Under the pieces are notes generated by a model. That model saw only the letters and a program-made list of their open reading frames with translations, was not told where the DNA came from and ran no database searches. DNA of 64,000 bases from an uncultured Bacteroides sp. (GTDB lineage: Bacteria > Bacteroidota > Bacteroidia > Bacteroidales > Bacteroidaceae). Positions 36,509 through 44,105 of this stretch are shown one piece after another; the first letter of the stretch is position 1, and every line of letters begins with the position of its first letter. The position numbers and the translations under genes were made by a program. Where the stretch lies: positions 62,001 to 126,000 of the forward strand of contig USLU01000006.1 in NCBI GenBank assembly GCA_900555635.1, in the 5' to 3' direction.

Positions 36509-37633
36509 TTATTTAAAAAATTCTTTAATACGATTAATGACCCAATCTTGTTGATTAGTGGTCAATTCGGTATGGATTGGAAGAGAAAGAACAGAGCAGG
36601 CCAATCTTTCGGCATTATTCAAAGACTCTGCTTTACGCGTAATATTCTGAAAGGCTAGCTGTTGCTGCAAGGGTAAAGGATAGTAAATCATGCTTGGAAT
36701 ACCATACTCATCCAAGTATGATTTTAAACTATCACGCTTACCATTCAATACTTTCAAAGTATATTGGTGATAAACATGAGTACTTTGAGGCAATTCTTCC
36801 GGAATTATGATACCCTGTACATTTCTCAATTGCAAATTATAATACTGTGCAGCCTTATAACGAGTGTGACAATATTCATCCAAATGTTTTAACTTGACAT
36901 TTAGCACTGCTGCTTGAATAGTGTCCAAACGTGAATTACATCCAATAACTTTATGATGATATTTAATCTGCTGCCCGTGGTTAGCAATCATATAAAGTTG
37001 TTCTGCCAATGTATCATCATTTGTAAAAATGGCTCCTCCATCACCATAACAGCCCAAATTTTTGGAAGGAAAGAATGAGGTACAGCCAATATGTCCAATG
37101 GTACCAGTACGCTTCCGTATACCATTAGAAAATGAATACACTGCACCAAGAGCTTGCGCATTGTCTTCAATCACATATAATTGGTGTTTCTCGGCAAACT
37201 GCATGATCAATTCCATACTACAAGACTGTCCAAAAAGATGTACAGGAATAATGGCCTTTGTTTTCGGACTCAAAGCTTTTTCCAAATTAGAAACTGTTAC
37301 ATTGAAAGTAGCATAATCTACATCCACCATAACAGGAGTCAATCCCAACAAACCAATAACCTCGGCAGAAGCAACATATGTGAAAGCAGGTACTATAACC
37401 TCATCACCAGGCTTTAATCCTAAAGCCATAAGTGCAATTTGAAGTGCGTCAGTACCATTACCACATGTTATTACATACTTAGAACCAGCCCATTCAGCCA
37501 AACTAGAAGCAAATTCTTTTACTTGAGGACCATTTATAAAAGAAGCGTTTTCAATAACTTGCTGAATGCCCTCATCTATCTCCTTTTTAATTTTTAGATA
37601 TTGACCATGAAGATCAACCATTTGAAGTTTCAT
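36509..37633 (-). CDS. wbpE: UDP-3-keto-GlcNAcA aminotransferase, WbpE/WlbC-like
   Basis: PLP-dependent DegT/DnrJ/EryC1 aminotransferase of 374 residues. The internal aldimine lysine is K191 in SFFPSKNLGCYGDGG; the PLP-binding GNGTDALQIALMALGL is at 58-73 and VIEDNAQALGA at 154-164. In WbpE/WlbC the enzyme uses L-glutamate to aminate the 3-keto sugar made by WlbA and yields 2-oxoglutarate, which WlbA consumes. Its start overlaps the end of the FAD/Fe-S gene by 20 bp, so translation of the two is coupled. Confidence 0.92.
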   Translation of the reverse strand: MKLQMVDLHGQYLKIKKEIDEGIQQVIENASFINGPQVKEFASSLAEWAGSKYVITCGNGTDALQIALMALGLKPGDEVIVPAFTYVASAEVIGLLGLTPVMVDVDYATFNVTVSNLEKALSPKTKAIIPVHLFGQSCSMELIMQFAEKHQLYVIEDNAQALGAVYSFSNGIRKRTGTIGHIGCTSFFPSKNLGCYGDGGAIFTNDDTLAEQLYMIANHGQQIKYHHKVIGCNSRLDTIQAAVLNVKLKHLDEYCHTRYKAAQYYNLQLRNVQGIIIPEELPQSTHVYHQYTLKVLNGKRDSLKSYLDEYGIPSMIYYPLPLQQQLAFQNITRKAESLNNAERLACSVLSLPIHTELTTNQQDWVINRIKEFFK

Positions 37634-40550
37634 ATTTATTATTTTTTAAAGCATCAAATAAAATTTCAACAGGATGATAAGCTGATTTACCGGTACCATC
37701 TTTAATCTGCTGACGACAACTCGTTCCAGGAGCTGATATGCACACATCTTTTCCTGTTTTACGGATTATTGGAAACAAAACCTGTTCCCCTATTTTCATA
37801 GAAAGTTCAAAATGTTCTTTTTCATAGCCAAAAGCACCAGCCATCCCACAACATCCAGAAGGTATCACTTCTACTTGATAGTCTTTAGGAATTGAAAGCA
37901 TCTTTCTCGAAGGTTCAATTGAAACCAAGGACTTCTGATGACAGTGCCCGTGCAGTTTAATTTTTAGTGGGAGTTCAGTAAACTGGGAGGATATTATATT
38001 ACCTTTCTCCATCTCCCTAACAATAAATTCATCATATAGGAGACAATTAGACGATAGTCTACATGCATCCTTTCTCAAATCAGCATCTACCAAATCTAAA
38101 TACTCATCACGAAAAGACAAGATGCATGAGGGTTCAATTCCGACTAGGGGAATATTATCCGTTACAACATCCTTCAATAGAGCAATATTTTTTTCTGCAA
38201 TTTTTTTAGCTTTCTTCAACAGACCTTTAGAAAGCTCTGTACGACCGCTTTCTATATGCTCAGGAATCATTACATCATAACTAAGTGCACGCAATAGTTT
38301 TATGAATTTTATACCAATTTCTACATCCATGTAATTGGTGAATTCATCTGCAAACACATATACTTTTCTAGCACAATCTTGGGTGACAGGATTATTATGA
38401 AGCCATGTTCGCAAAGACATTTTATACAGTTTAGGGATAGAACGTTGAGGAGCAAATTGTAATATATGCTTCAATATTATAGATGTCATGCCATTTGTAA
38501 CAAACGCATTATATAACCAAGGAGCAATTATTGCACATTTTTGTACATTTGCTAAATTCGCTATCAGCCGCGTCCGAAAAGGAATTGGACTCTCATCGTA
38601 ATGATGTTGGAGATATTCTGCTTTGAATCGTGTCATATCGATATTTGAAGGGCACTCCGCTTTACAAGCCTTACATGATATACAAGTATCAAGAATCTCC
38701 AAAATTTCCGGCTGACTGAATACCTTACCTCCTAAAGGATGGATCAGCAACTCACGCAAAATATTAGCACGCGCACGCGTACTGTTCTTTTCATCCTTAG
38801 TTGCACGGTAACTTGGGCACATTGTCCCCCCTGATTGATATAATTTACGGCAATCCCCCGAACCATTACATTGTTCGATAGCACACAGCCATCCCTTCTG
38901 TCTAGAAAAATCAAAATAGGTCTTTGTTTTAAAAGTATATTGTTCATAGCGTAAATAAGTATCCATAGGAGGAGTATCCACTATTTTCCCCATATTAAAG
39001 ATATGTGAACCATCCCATGTTTCTTTTAAATCTCTCAAAAACCCATATACTTTCTCACCCAACAACAAAGAAATAAACTCTCCACGTAACCGACCGTCTC
39101 CATGCTCCCCACTCAAAGTACCCCTATGTTTCTTCACCAACAGGGCAGTTTCTGAAGCAACCATTCTAAACAACTTTCTATCCTTATCTTCTTTCAAATT
39201 TAATACCGGACGTAAATGTAGTTCTCCAGTACTAATATGTCCATGATAAATGCAGTTCAATCCATATTTACCAAGCATTTTTTTCATATCAGTGATATAG
39301 GCAGCCAATCTATAAGGTGCGATTGCCGTATCTTCAATCAATGATACAGGTTTTGCATCGCCTGGCATACCCGAAAGTAATCCCAATCCTGCTTTCCTCA
39401 AACTCCATACACGTTCAATATCCTTTCCATAGACACGTGAATAATAAATACCATAATAATGAGCTTTAAGATCCTCCTCTATTTCATCAGCTTTCAGATT
39501 TACTTTTTCGAGCGTTTGTTCTGCCAATTCTATAATCAAAATTGCAGCTGGGTTTCCCTGAATAAAAAAACGATTCTTATTCTGCGAAATATTCTGTTTA
39601 CTTAATTCTAAAATGGTATCATCTATCAGTTCGATAGCAACTGGAGTATGCTCCAATGCGACCAAATTTGCAGCAAAAGCTTCTTCTAAAGAAGAACAAT
39701 GAACACAAAGTACTGCCTTTACTGGTGGAGGTAAAGGAATCAATCTCAACTTTAGTTCCGTAATAAAAGCAAGAGTGCCTTCCGAACCAGCCAGTAGTTT
39801 GCAAAGATTAAAAGGCGTCGAACTTTTTCTATCAAAATAACTCGTGTGAAGTAATTCATCAATAGCAAATCCCGAATTACGTCGCTTTAATGATATGTCA
39901 GGATAATTCCTTATAATCTCCCTACGATTATTATCATTAGACAATAAAGTAATTAAATGCCTATAAATATGAGATTCCAAGGAAGTACCTTCACAAATAT
40001 TATCGACTTCTTCCGGCGTCATTTCTTTTAAAACGGATATAGACCCATCACTCAATACAACTTCAGCTTCCAATAAATGCTCCCGCGTACTTCCATATAT
40101 TAATGAATGGGAACCACATGAATTATTCCCAACCATGCCTCCCAAACAACAACGGTTGGAAGTTGAGGTTTCCGGTCCAAAAAACAATCCATATGGCATA
40201 CAATATCGGTTCAATTCATCCAAAACAATTCCTGGCTGTACCCTGATCCAGCGCTCGCTTTGATTTATCTCCAAGATTTTATCCATATATTTGGAGATGT
40301 CAACAATCAGTCCATTTCCTACAACTTGACCAGCAAGCGAAGTTCCTCCTGCACGCGGAATTAAATTGATATGTTTTTCCTGAGCAAATCTGACAATTAC
40401 CTGTATATCCTCAGTATCTCTTGGATAGGCTACGGCAAGAGGAATTTCCCGATAAGCAGAAGCATCTGTGGAATAAAGGATTTTATGAAGTAAATCTTCT
40501 TTTACTTCACCTCGGATTTTTCTGTTAAGATTATCAAACAAGTTAGTCAA
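37614..40550 (-). CDS. FAD/Fe-S 2-hydroxyacid dehydrogenase, YdiJ-like, in a sugar pathway
   Basis: A 978-residue cytoplasmic dehydrogenase. The N-terminal VAO-type FAD domain has PRAGGTSLAGQVVGNGLIVDI (about 65-85) and TSNRCCLGGMVGNNSCG; a FAD-oxidase C-terminal domain has LSGEHGDGRLRG; a ferredoxin-like module CISCKACKAECP is near 620-633; and a CCG domain with HGHCHQKS and SGCCGMAG is near 880-900. This domain order matches E. coli YdiJ, a D-2-hydroxyglutarate dehydrogenase, and the D-lactate/glycolate group. It lies 12 bp after wlbA and overlaps the aminotransferase by 20 bp, a place where such an enzyme is not needed for transport or polymerisation. I infer that it reoxidises the 2-hydroxyglutarate made by WlbA. 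Confidence 0.85.
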   Translation of the reverse strand: MTNLFDNLNRKIRGEVKEDLLHKILYSTDASAYREIPLAVAYPRDTEDIQVIVRFAQEKHINLIPRAGGTSLAGQVVGNGLIVDISKYMDKILEINQSERWIRVQPGIVLDELNRYCMPYGLFFGPETSTSNRCCLGGMVGNNSCGSHSLIYGSTREHLLEAEVVLSDGSISVLKEMTPEEVDNICEGTSLESHIYRHLITLLSNDNNRREIIRNYPDISLKRRNSGFAIDELLHTSYFDRKSSTPFNLCKLLAGSEGTLAFITELKLRLIPLPPPVKAVLCVHCSSLEEAFAANLVALEHTPVAIELIDDTILELSKQNISQNKNRFFIQGNPAAILIIELAEQTLEKVNLKADEIEEDLKAHYYGIYYSRVYGKDIERVWSLRKAGLGLLSGMPGDAKPVSLIEDTAIAPYRLAAYITDMKKMLGKYGLNCIYHGHISTGELHLRPVLNLKEDKDRKLFRMVASETALLVKKHRGTLSGEHGDGRLRGEFISLLLGEKVYGFLRDLKETWDGSHIFNMGKIVDTPPMDTYLRYEQYTFKTKTYFDFSRQKGWLCAIEQCNGSGDCRKLYQSGGTMCPSYRATKDEKNSTRARANILRELLIHPLGGKVFSQPEILEILDTCISCKACKAECPSNIDMTRFKAEYLQHHYDESPIPFRTRLIANLANVQKCAIIAPWLYNAFVTNGMTSIILKHILQFAPQRSIPKLYKMSLRTWLHNNPVTQDCARKVYVFADEFTNYMDVEIGIKFIKLLRALSYDVMIPEHIESGRTELSKGLLKKAKKIAEKNIALLKDVVTDNIPLVGIEPSCILSFRDEYLDLVDADLRKDACRLSSNCLLYDEFIVREMEKGNIISSQFTELPLKIKLHGHCHQKSLVSIEPSRKMLSIPKDYQVEVIPSGCCGMAGAFGYEKEHFELSMKIGEQVLFPIIRKTGKDVCISAPGTSCRQQIKDGTGKSAYHPVEILFDALKNNKYETSNG

Positions 40551-40562
40551 AATAAATAGCTT

Positions 40563-41528
40563 TTACCAACCAAATGGATGTTTTGTCAGGGGTAGCTTTG
40601 CCAAAGGATGATAATCACCTTTCAGACCTATCGGTTCTGCATGACGGATATCATACACAATATTGATTGCATTACGTGCATCCTCAATTCCAAAACCTTT
40701 ACCCGCAAGGATATCTTTATAACTTTCAGTATGTAATTCAGTGAAACCTTTGCTGAATTCAAATTCTTCACCGTCAATATTGATTGTTCGATAAGTGAGT
40801 TTTTCTCCTTGTACTGCATTTGCAGGAAGATTATCAGAATTTATACTCAAGAAATAACGTACGCGTGCACGTTCCAACTCTAAATATCCAGCTGCACGAT
40901 CATGGGTATAAACATGAACTATATTTTTCTTAACCGGACCAAAAACCCAAGAAAGCATATCATAGAAATGTACCCCAATATTAGTTGCAATACCACCACT
41001 TTTATGTACATCACCTTTCCAACTTGTATAATACCAGTTACCGCGAGAAGTGATATAAGTCAAATCAACATCATAAATTTTATCTTTCGGCCCATTTTCT
41101 ATCTTCTCTTTCAGTTCAATGATAGATTGATGCAAGCGAAGTTGAAGTATCGTATAGATCTGGTGCCCTGTTTCTTTTTCTACTTCTTGCAGAGCATCTA
41201 CATTCCACGGATTCAGTACCAATGGTTTCTCACAAATTACATCAGCACCCAAACGAAGACCATAACGCATGTGCGCATCATGAAGATAATTAGGCGTACA
41301 GATTGAAACATAATCTATTTGCTTGTCGGTTCCCTTCAGTTTTGTACAATGCCTGTCAAATAATTCATGTTCGACAAAAAAGGAAGCTTCAGGAAAGAAA
41401 CTATCCATTATACCAACACTATCAAATGTGTCATAAGCCGCCGCCAAGCGGTTTCCTGTGTCCTTTATGGCACGCAGATGACGGGGAGCAATGTAACCCG
41501 CTGCTCCGATTAATGCAAAATTTTTCAT
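40563..41528 (-). CDS. wlbA: UDP-GlcNAcA 3-dehydrogenase, WlbA/WbpB
   Basis: A 321-residue Gfo/Idh/MocA oxidoreductase that oxidises C3 of UDP-GlcNAcA with a tightly held NAD, which is regenerated by reducing 2-oxoglutarate to 2-hydroxyglutarate. The N-terminus MKNFALIGAAGYIAPRHLRA is nearly identical to P. aeruginosa WbpB. EKP with the catalytic lysine is K101, and LTYITSRGNWYYTSWKGD and NIGVHFYDMLSWVFG give the sugar and His contacts. Length is typical. It is the first biosynthetic gene, 48 bp after upxZ and 12 bp before the FAD/Fe-S gene. Confidence 0.94.
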   Translation of the reverse strand: MKNFALIGAAGYIAPRHLRAIKDTGNRLAAAYDTFDSVGIMDSFFPEASFFVEHELFDRHCTKLKGTDKQIDYVSICTPNYLHDAHMRYGLRLGADVICEKPLVLNPWNVDALQEVEKETGHQIYTILQLRLHQSIIELKEKIENGPKDKIYDVDLTYITSRGNWYYTSWKGDVHKSGGIATNIGVHFYDMLSWVFGPVKKNIVHVYTHDRAAGYLELERARVRYFLSINSDNLPANAVQGEKLTYRTINIDGEEFEFSKGFTELHTESYKDILAGKGFGIEDARNAINIVYDIRHAEPIGLKGDYHPLAKLPLTKHPFGW

Positions 41529-41576
41529 TGATTATAATTGTAAATATTAAGAATCTACGTCTATTAACGATATATC

Positions 41577-42059
41577 TTACTGGACTTCCTCAAAAGGATA
41601 AGGATTCTCTTCTATGTTTTTCAACTCTTCTATAACCTCTATTTGCTCAGAAGTTAATGTCTCATTTTTCCAACTGTCAATTATAGTATGAGCTTCCTGA
41701 GCCATAGATTCTTCATAAACCTCCCCATAACAATAAGTCAACAAACGAACTTTAAGCAAAGAAGCAGGAAGCTGTTCTAATACATCAGATATACGATCTA
41801 AAACAACTTGTTTCTTTTGTTCCTTGTCTCCATTATCATAGATAGTCGCATTATAACCCATCAAAAGAGCAAGACATAGATTAGCTTCTTCATCGGCATT
41901 CGAACCTTTGGAAAGAAAAAGTGAATCGGACTTTATAAGAACATTTTTGTTCAATCGACTAAAATCATCTGAATAGATGGGGGCACCGTCCACGCCAAGA
42001 TACATAAGTTCATGAGCTAAATGCTGAAGCTCAAGAGCACAGGAAAGCAGATCATTCAT
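41577..42059 (-). CDS. upxZ: UpxZ-type inhibitor of heterologous capsule antiterminators
   Basis: A 160-residue protein found second in Bacteroides capsule operons. Published work on B. fragilis shows that UpxZ proteins block UpxY-dependent transcription of other capsule operons so that one locus dominates. It starts MNDLLSCALELQHLAHELMYL and contains the characteristic FSRLNKNVLIKSDSLF and LCLALLMGYNATIYDNGDKEQKKQ segments. No enzyme motif is present. It lies 28 bp after upxY and 48 bp before wlbA. Confidence 0.92.
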   Translation of the reverse strand: MNDLLSCALELQHLAHELMYLGVDGAPIYSDDFSRLNKNVLIKSDSLFLSKGSNADEEANLCLALLMGYNATIYDNGDKEQKKQVVLDRISDVLEQLPASLLKVRLLTYCYGEVYEESMAQEAHTIIDSWKNETLTSEQIEVIEELKNIEENPYPFEEVQ

Positions 42060-42087
42060 TGAGTATGAGTATGATATGAGTAAAATA

Positions 42088-42621
42088 TTATTTTATTATC
42101 TTCAGATAGGATTTGGGCACTTTGACACTGGCGGACAAAAGACCTTTAATGCGGATAACTACGTAGGTCTTATTAGCGTCCGTGGCTACTTCACCCTCAA
42201 TGCCACTAAAATCTCCCTTAACAACTTTTACTTTATTACCGACCGCAAGAGAATCGTTATCGAAACTGACACCATCGGGGTTCAAATCCATGACAAACAT
42301 GAAGTCTTCCATTTGCTTATTAGGAACTACAAGCATGGAGTGAGAAAAGAGATCCTTCATATAGAAAAGCTGAACGCCGTAAATATTAGAAATATCACAA
42401 GCAGTCTGTTTCGTAGCACGAACAAAAATCAGATTGCGGATAACAGGAACTTCACTACGCTTACGACGATATTTCAATTGAGTTACCACCATTCTTGTAG
42501 GAAGGTAATACTCAATATCCAAATTTTCCTCCGTTTTCAGTTTTTCTAATGATTTACGAATAGTAAATTCTTGCTTGTCTCGGGTACGAGCTGCAAACCA
42601 ATAAGCTTGTATATCTGACAC
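42088..42621 (-). CDS. upxY: UpxY NusG-like capsule antiterminator
   Basis: A 177-residue NusG/RfaH-family specialised processive antiterminator that allows RNA polymerase to finish its own operon. The NGN domain spans about 5-110 (AYWFAARTRDKQEFTIRKSLEKL, FVRATKQTACDISNIYGVQ), and the KOW-type C-terminus has NKVKVVKGDFSGIEGEVATDANKTYVVIRI. The start is a GTG at 42619-42621 preceded directly by an in-frame TAA; the first internal Met lies at residue 44, too late for a complete NGN domain. The 5' leader contains a conserved-looking hairpin and leads back to the promoter inverted repeat at about 150 bp. Confidence 0.95.
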   Translation of the reverse strand: MSDIQAYWFAARTRDKQEFTIRKSLEKLKTEENLDIEYYLPTRMVVTQLKYRRKRSEVPVIRNLIFVRATKQTACDISNIYGVQLFYMKDLFSHSMLVVPNKQMEDFMFVMDLNPDGVSFDNDSLAVGNKVKVVKGDFSGIEGEVATDANKTYVVIRIKGLLSASVKVPKSYLKIIK

Positions 42622-42670
42622 TTAAGAAGGGATTTTGTATTGATGCTTGTTGAAGTCCGAGTGCGCTTCG

Positions 42671-42703
42671 CGGTTTGAACGAGACATTTCCTCTTTCAAA
42701 CCG
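42671..42703 (-). promoter_or_regulatory. Leader RNA hairpin before upxY
   Basis: CGGTTTGAA (42671-42679) pairs perfectly with TTCAAACCG (42695-42703) across a 15-base loop in the untranslated leader of the capsule transcript, about 50 bases before the GTG start. UpxY proteins need the 5' leader of their operon to act, so a hairpin here is a candidate recruitment site. Confidence 0.55.
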
Positions 42704-42769
42704 TAATTGACACTTTCTAGCTAATAACGTACTATGAACAAGGATATTAAGTATAAAAAAGCGTTCAAT

Positions 42770-42787
42770 AGACGTACGTTTAATGGA
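42770..42787 (+). repeat. Left inverted repeat of the invertible promoter
   Basis: AGACGTACGTTTAATGGA matches the published ARACGTWCGT core of the Mpi-recognised inverted repeats of Bacteroides capsule promoters. Sixteen bases (42772-42787) are an exact reverse complement of 42965-42980, and similarity extends further on both sides. Confidence 0.92.
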
Positions 42788-42980
42788 TGTCAATATTAAA
42801 AGAAATAGAATAAAGGAAAATCCATTGAAAAGAATAAAGAATAACAGATATTTATATATCGCATAACTTATTGATAATAAACGGCATGTCTAATTACGAA
42901 ACTCTGTTTTGAAATATTTTTTATCAAACATTTTGTCAGTACAAAAAACACCTTTATCTTTGCGTCCATTAAACGTACGT
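42772..42980. other. Invertible capsule-promoter segment, OFF orientation
   Basis: A 209-bp segment bounded by 16-bp perfect inverted repeats with ACGTACGT at their heart, carrying one strong consensus promoter. In this assembly the promoter faces right, away from upxY. Inversion would put its -7 element at about 42790-42797 on the minus strand, some 170 bp upstream of upxY. No recombinase gene is in the window, so inversion would be performed by an Mpi-like serine recombinase encoded elsewhere. Confidence 0.9.
42932..42962 (+). promoter_or_regulatory. Consensus promoter inside the invertible segment
   Basis: TTTG at 42932-42935 and TATCTTTG at 42955-42962 with 19 bp between them, a perfect Bacteroides promoter. 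As drawn it starts transcription near 42969 toward the genes at 43131 and beyond; when inverted it would serve the capsule operon. Confidence 0.9.
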
Positions 42981-42982
42981 TT
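42965..42982 (-). repeat. Right inverted repeat of the invertible promoter
   Basis: On the minus strand this reads AAACGTACGTTTAATGGA, again fitting ARACGTWCGT. It overlaps the probable transcription start of the promoter at 42932-42962. Confidence 0.92.
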
Positions 42983-43073
42983 AAAAAACACTTTACTTTA
43001 CTACAAATCAATTAATTACATTTTTTACCTTTTCATTTCTCACAATTTTCCATTTCAAATAAGTCATTTTTTG

Positions 43074-43081
43074 TACTTTCG
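43074..43081 (+). promoter_or_regulatory. Possible fixed promoter for the rightward genes
   Basis: TACTTTCG differs from TAnnTTTG at one position. It lies outside the invertible segment, 50 bp before the ATG at 43131, so the rightward genes may have constant low expression regardless of promoter orientation. Confidence 0.4.
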
Positions 43082-43130
43082 CATTTTTTAACCAATCTAT
43101 AATCAGTTAAAATTTTAACAATCAAAAACA

Positions 43131-43540
43131 ATGAAAGAAGTAAAAAAAAGACGGAAGTCAACAGAAACAGACTGAGAAGTGAAACCTATCATTCTGTAGA
43201 ACAAGAATCTAGTAAAAAAGAAGTAATCAAACATGTGACAATAGCAGATGAAAAGCTATTATCAGAGCGAATCTATTTTGGAGATAAAACCTACTTTTAT
43301 GTAGGTTTGCTAAGGGCCTTTAAATTAGGCTATTTCAAAGGAACTGAAATCGCGAGAATATCGGATATAGCTAAACTTCTAACTGAATCCAGAAACTTTA
43401 CCAAAACACGACATGGGGAACACATCCTATTGACTTACAGTAGTATATTAACAGAATTAGAAAAAGTATGGGCAGTAATCAAACGAGAAGAAACCACACA
43501 AATAGATGCTTATGGATATGACGTAAAGATTATTCATTGA
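43131..43540 (+). pseudogene. Small hypothetical gene, frameshifted at an A8 run
   Basis: The ATG at 43131 opens a frame that ends after 14 codons (MKEVKKRRKSTETD). A single additional A in the eight-A run at 43142-43149 would join it to the long frame that ends at 43540, giving about 136 residues. The long frame has no ATG of its own, only a GTG at 43235, so the ATG start plus frameshift is the better model. The body includes LSERIYFGDKTYFYVGLLRAFKLGYFKGTEIARISDIAKLL, charged and helical; no family is recognised. It may be a slippage-controlled gene, a decayed one, or a sequencing error. Confidence 0.6.
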
Positions 43541-43590
43541 TAGGTAGGTATTCGGAATGGTGGTAATTTTGCCGCCGTCAGCAAACGGAC

Positions 43591-43677
43591 GAAAGGGCTA
43601 CACCCTTCCGCCCGGATGGTGTAGCCTTAAACATAAAAGGGTGTAGCCATCCGAGGCAAAGGGTGTAGCCCTTTTAC
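43591..43677. repeat. Four-copy GGTGTAGCC repeat cluster with nested hairpins
   Basis: The unit GGGTGTAGCC or a close form appears four times within 87 bp: once inverted (43595-43605, GGGCTACACCC) and three times direct (43618-43626, 43639-43648, 43661-43671). The outer copies can pair as a stem of about 16 bp, and CGGATGG (43613-43619) pairs with CCATCCG (43647-43653) inside. It lies between two small genes of the rightward group and could form a structured RNA. Confidence 0.7.
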
Positions 43678-43722
43678 CGTATCTGATAATCAAACAATTA
43701 TAAACGAATTAAAATCAAAAAG

Positions 43723-44085
43723 ATGGAGAAACAAGAAAAAGAGTCAGAAGACAAATCTGTAATGAAAAACGAAAAGGTAAAAAAGCTATGGGAAAAACGA
43801 GTTTTAGAAAACACAGAATTGCAACCGGAAACCGCCCGATGGATGGCACAACGCATAAAATCACTGCTGGACTATATGCAATACGGCTACGCACTGATAG
43901 CCTACAGCAAACAAGACGGTAGCTTCTACATGGGAAGGGGTACCCTGCATTACTACGAACAGGACTTCCACCGGAAGCACGACATAGCAGACATCAATGC
44001 ACACGTGGCATATTGGGATGCTGAACAGCAAGGATGGAGGACTTTCCTCATTGAAAATTTTCTGGAATGGAAACCTATTGTTTAA
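43723..44085 (+). CDS. Small protein resembling SH3-fold DUF2693
   Basis: A 120-residue protein with a charged coil-like head (about 1-40, rich in Lys and Glu) and a C-terminal part resembling DUF2693, a small SH3-like beta-barrel: YALIAYSKQDGSFYMGRGTL, then AHVAYWDAEQQGWRTFLIENFLEW. In Bacteroides such proteins occur in mobile-element and capsule-adjacent gene groups, with unknown function. It lies before the DUF4373 gene, whose start is 21 bp after its stop, so they form one unit, possibly together with the frameshifted gene upstream. Confidence 0.6.
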   Translation: MEKQEKESEDKSVMKNEKVKKLWEKRVLENTELQPETARWMAQRIKSLLDYMQYGYALIAYSKQDGSFYMGRGTLHYYEQDFHRKHDIADINAHVAYWDAEQQGWRTFLIENFLEWKPIV

Positions 44086-44105
44086 CCTTAAATAGTCAAA
44101 AAGTT

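Larger units (their letters stand above)
18734..42621 (-). other. Capsular polysaccharide biosynthesis operon
   Basis: Twenty consecutive minus-strand genes from upxY to a WecA-like transferase, with short gaps or overlaps and no internal TAnnTTTG promoter that I could find between genes. The content is complete for a Wzx/Wzy-type surface polysaccharide: regulators, two nucleotide-sugar pathways, flippase, polymerase, four glycosyltransferases, tailoring enzymes and an initiating transferase. The middle part, about 26.7-34.6 kb, is clearly richer in A/T than the nucleotide-sugar genes on either side, typical of exchanged serotype-specific cassettes. Expression should depend on the invertible promoter at 42772-42980 and on UpxY antitermination. 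Confidence 0.93.

Noticed and set aside
37614..40550. Simple D-lactate dehydrogenase for energy metabolism
   Set aside because: The domain order allows it, but the overlap with the aminotransferase gene and tight spacing to wlbA make a pathway role more likely.
42554..42793. Minus-strand frame of 79 codons across the upxY leader
   Set aside because: It starts inside the invertible segment, overlaps upxY in another frame, and its product has no sensible features.
42788..42870. A minus-strand promoter for upxY in the present orientation
   Set aside because: The best match (a TAATATTG-like sequence) deviates in the core and lacks a spaced TTTG, while the opposite promoter is perfect.
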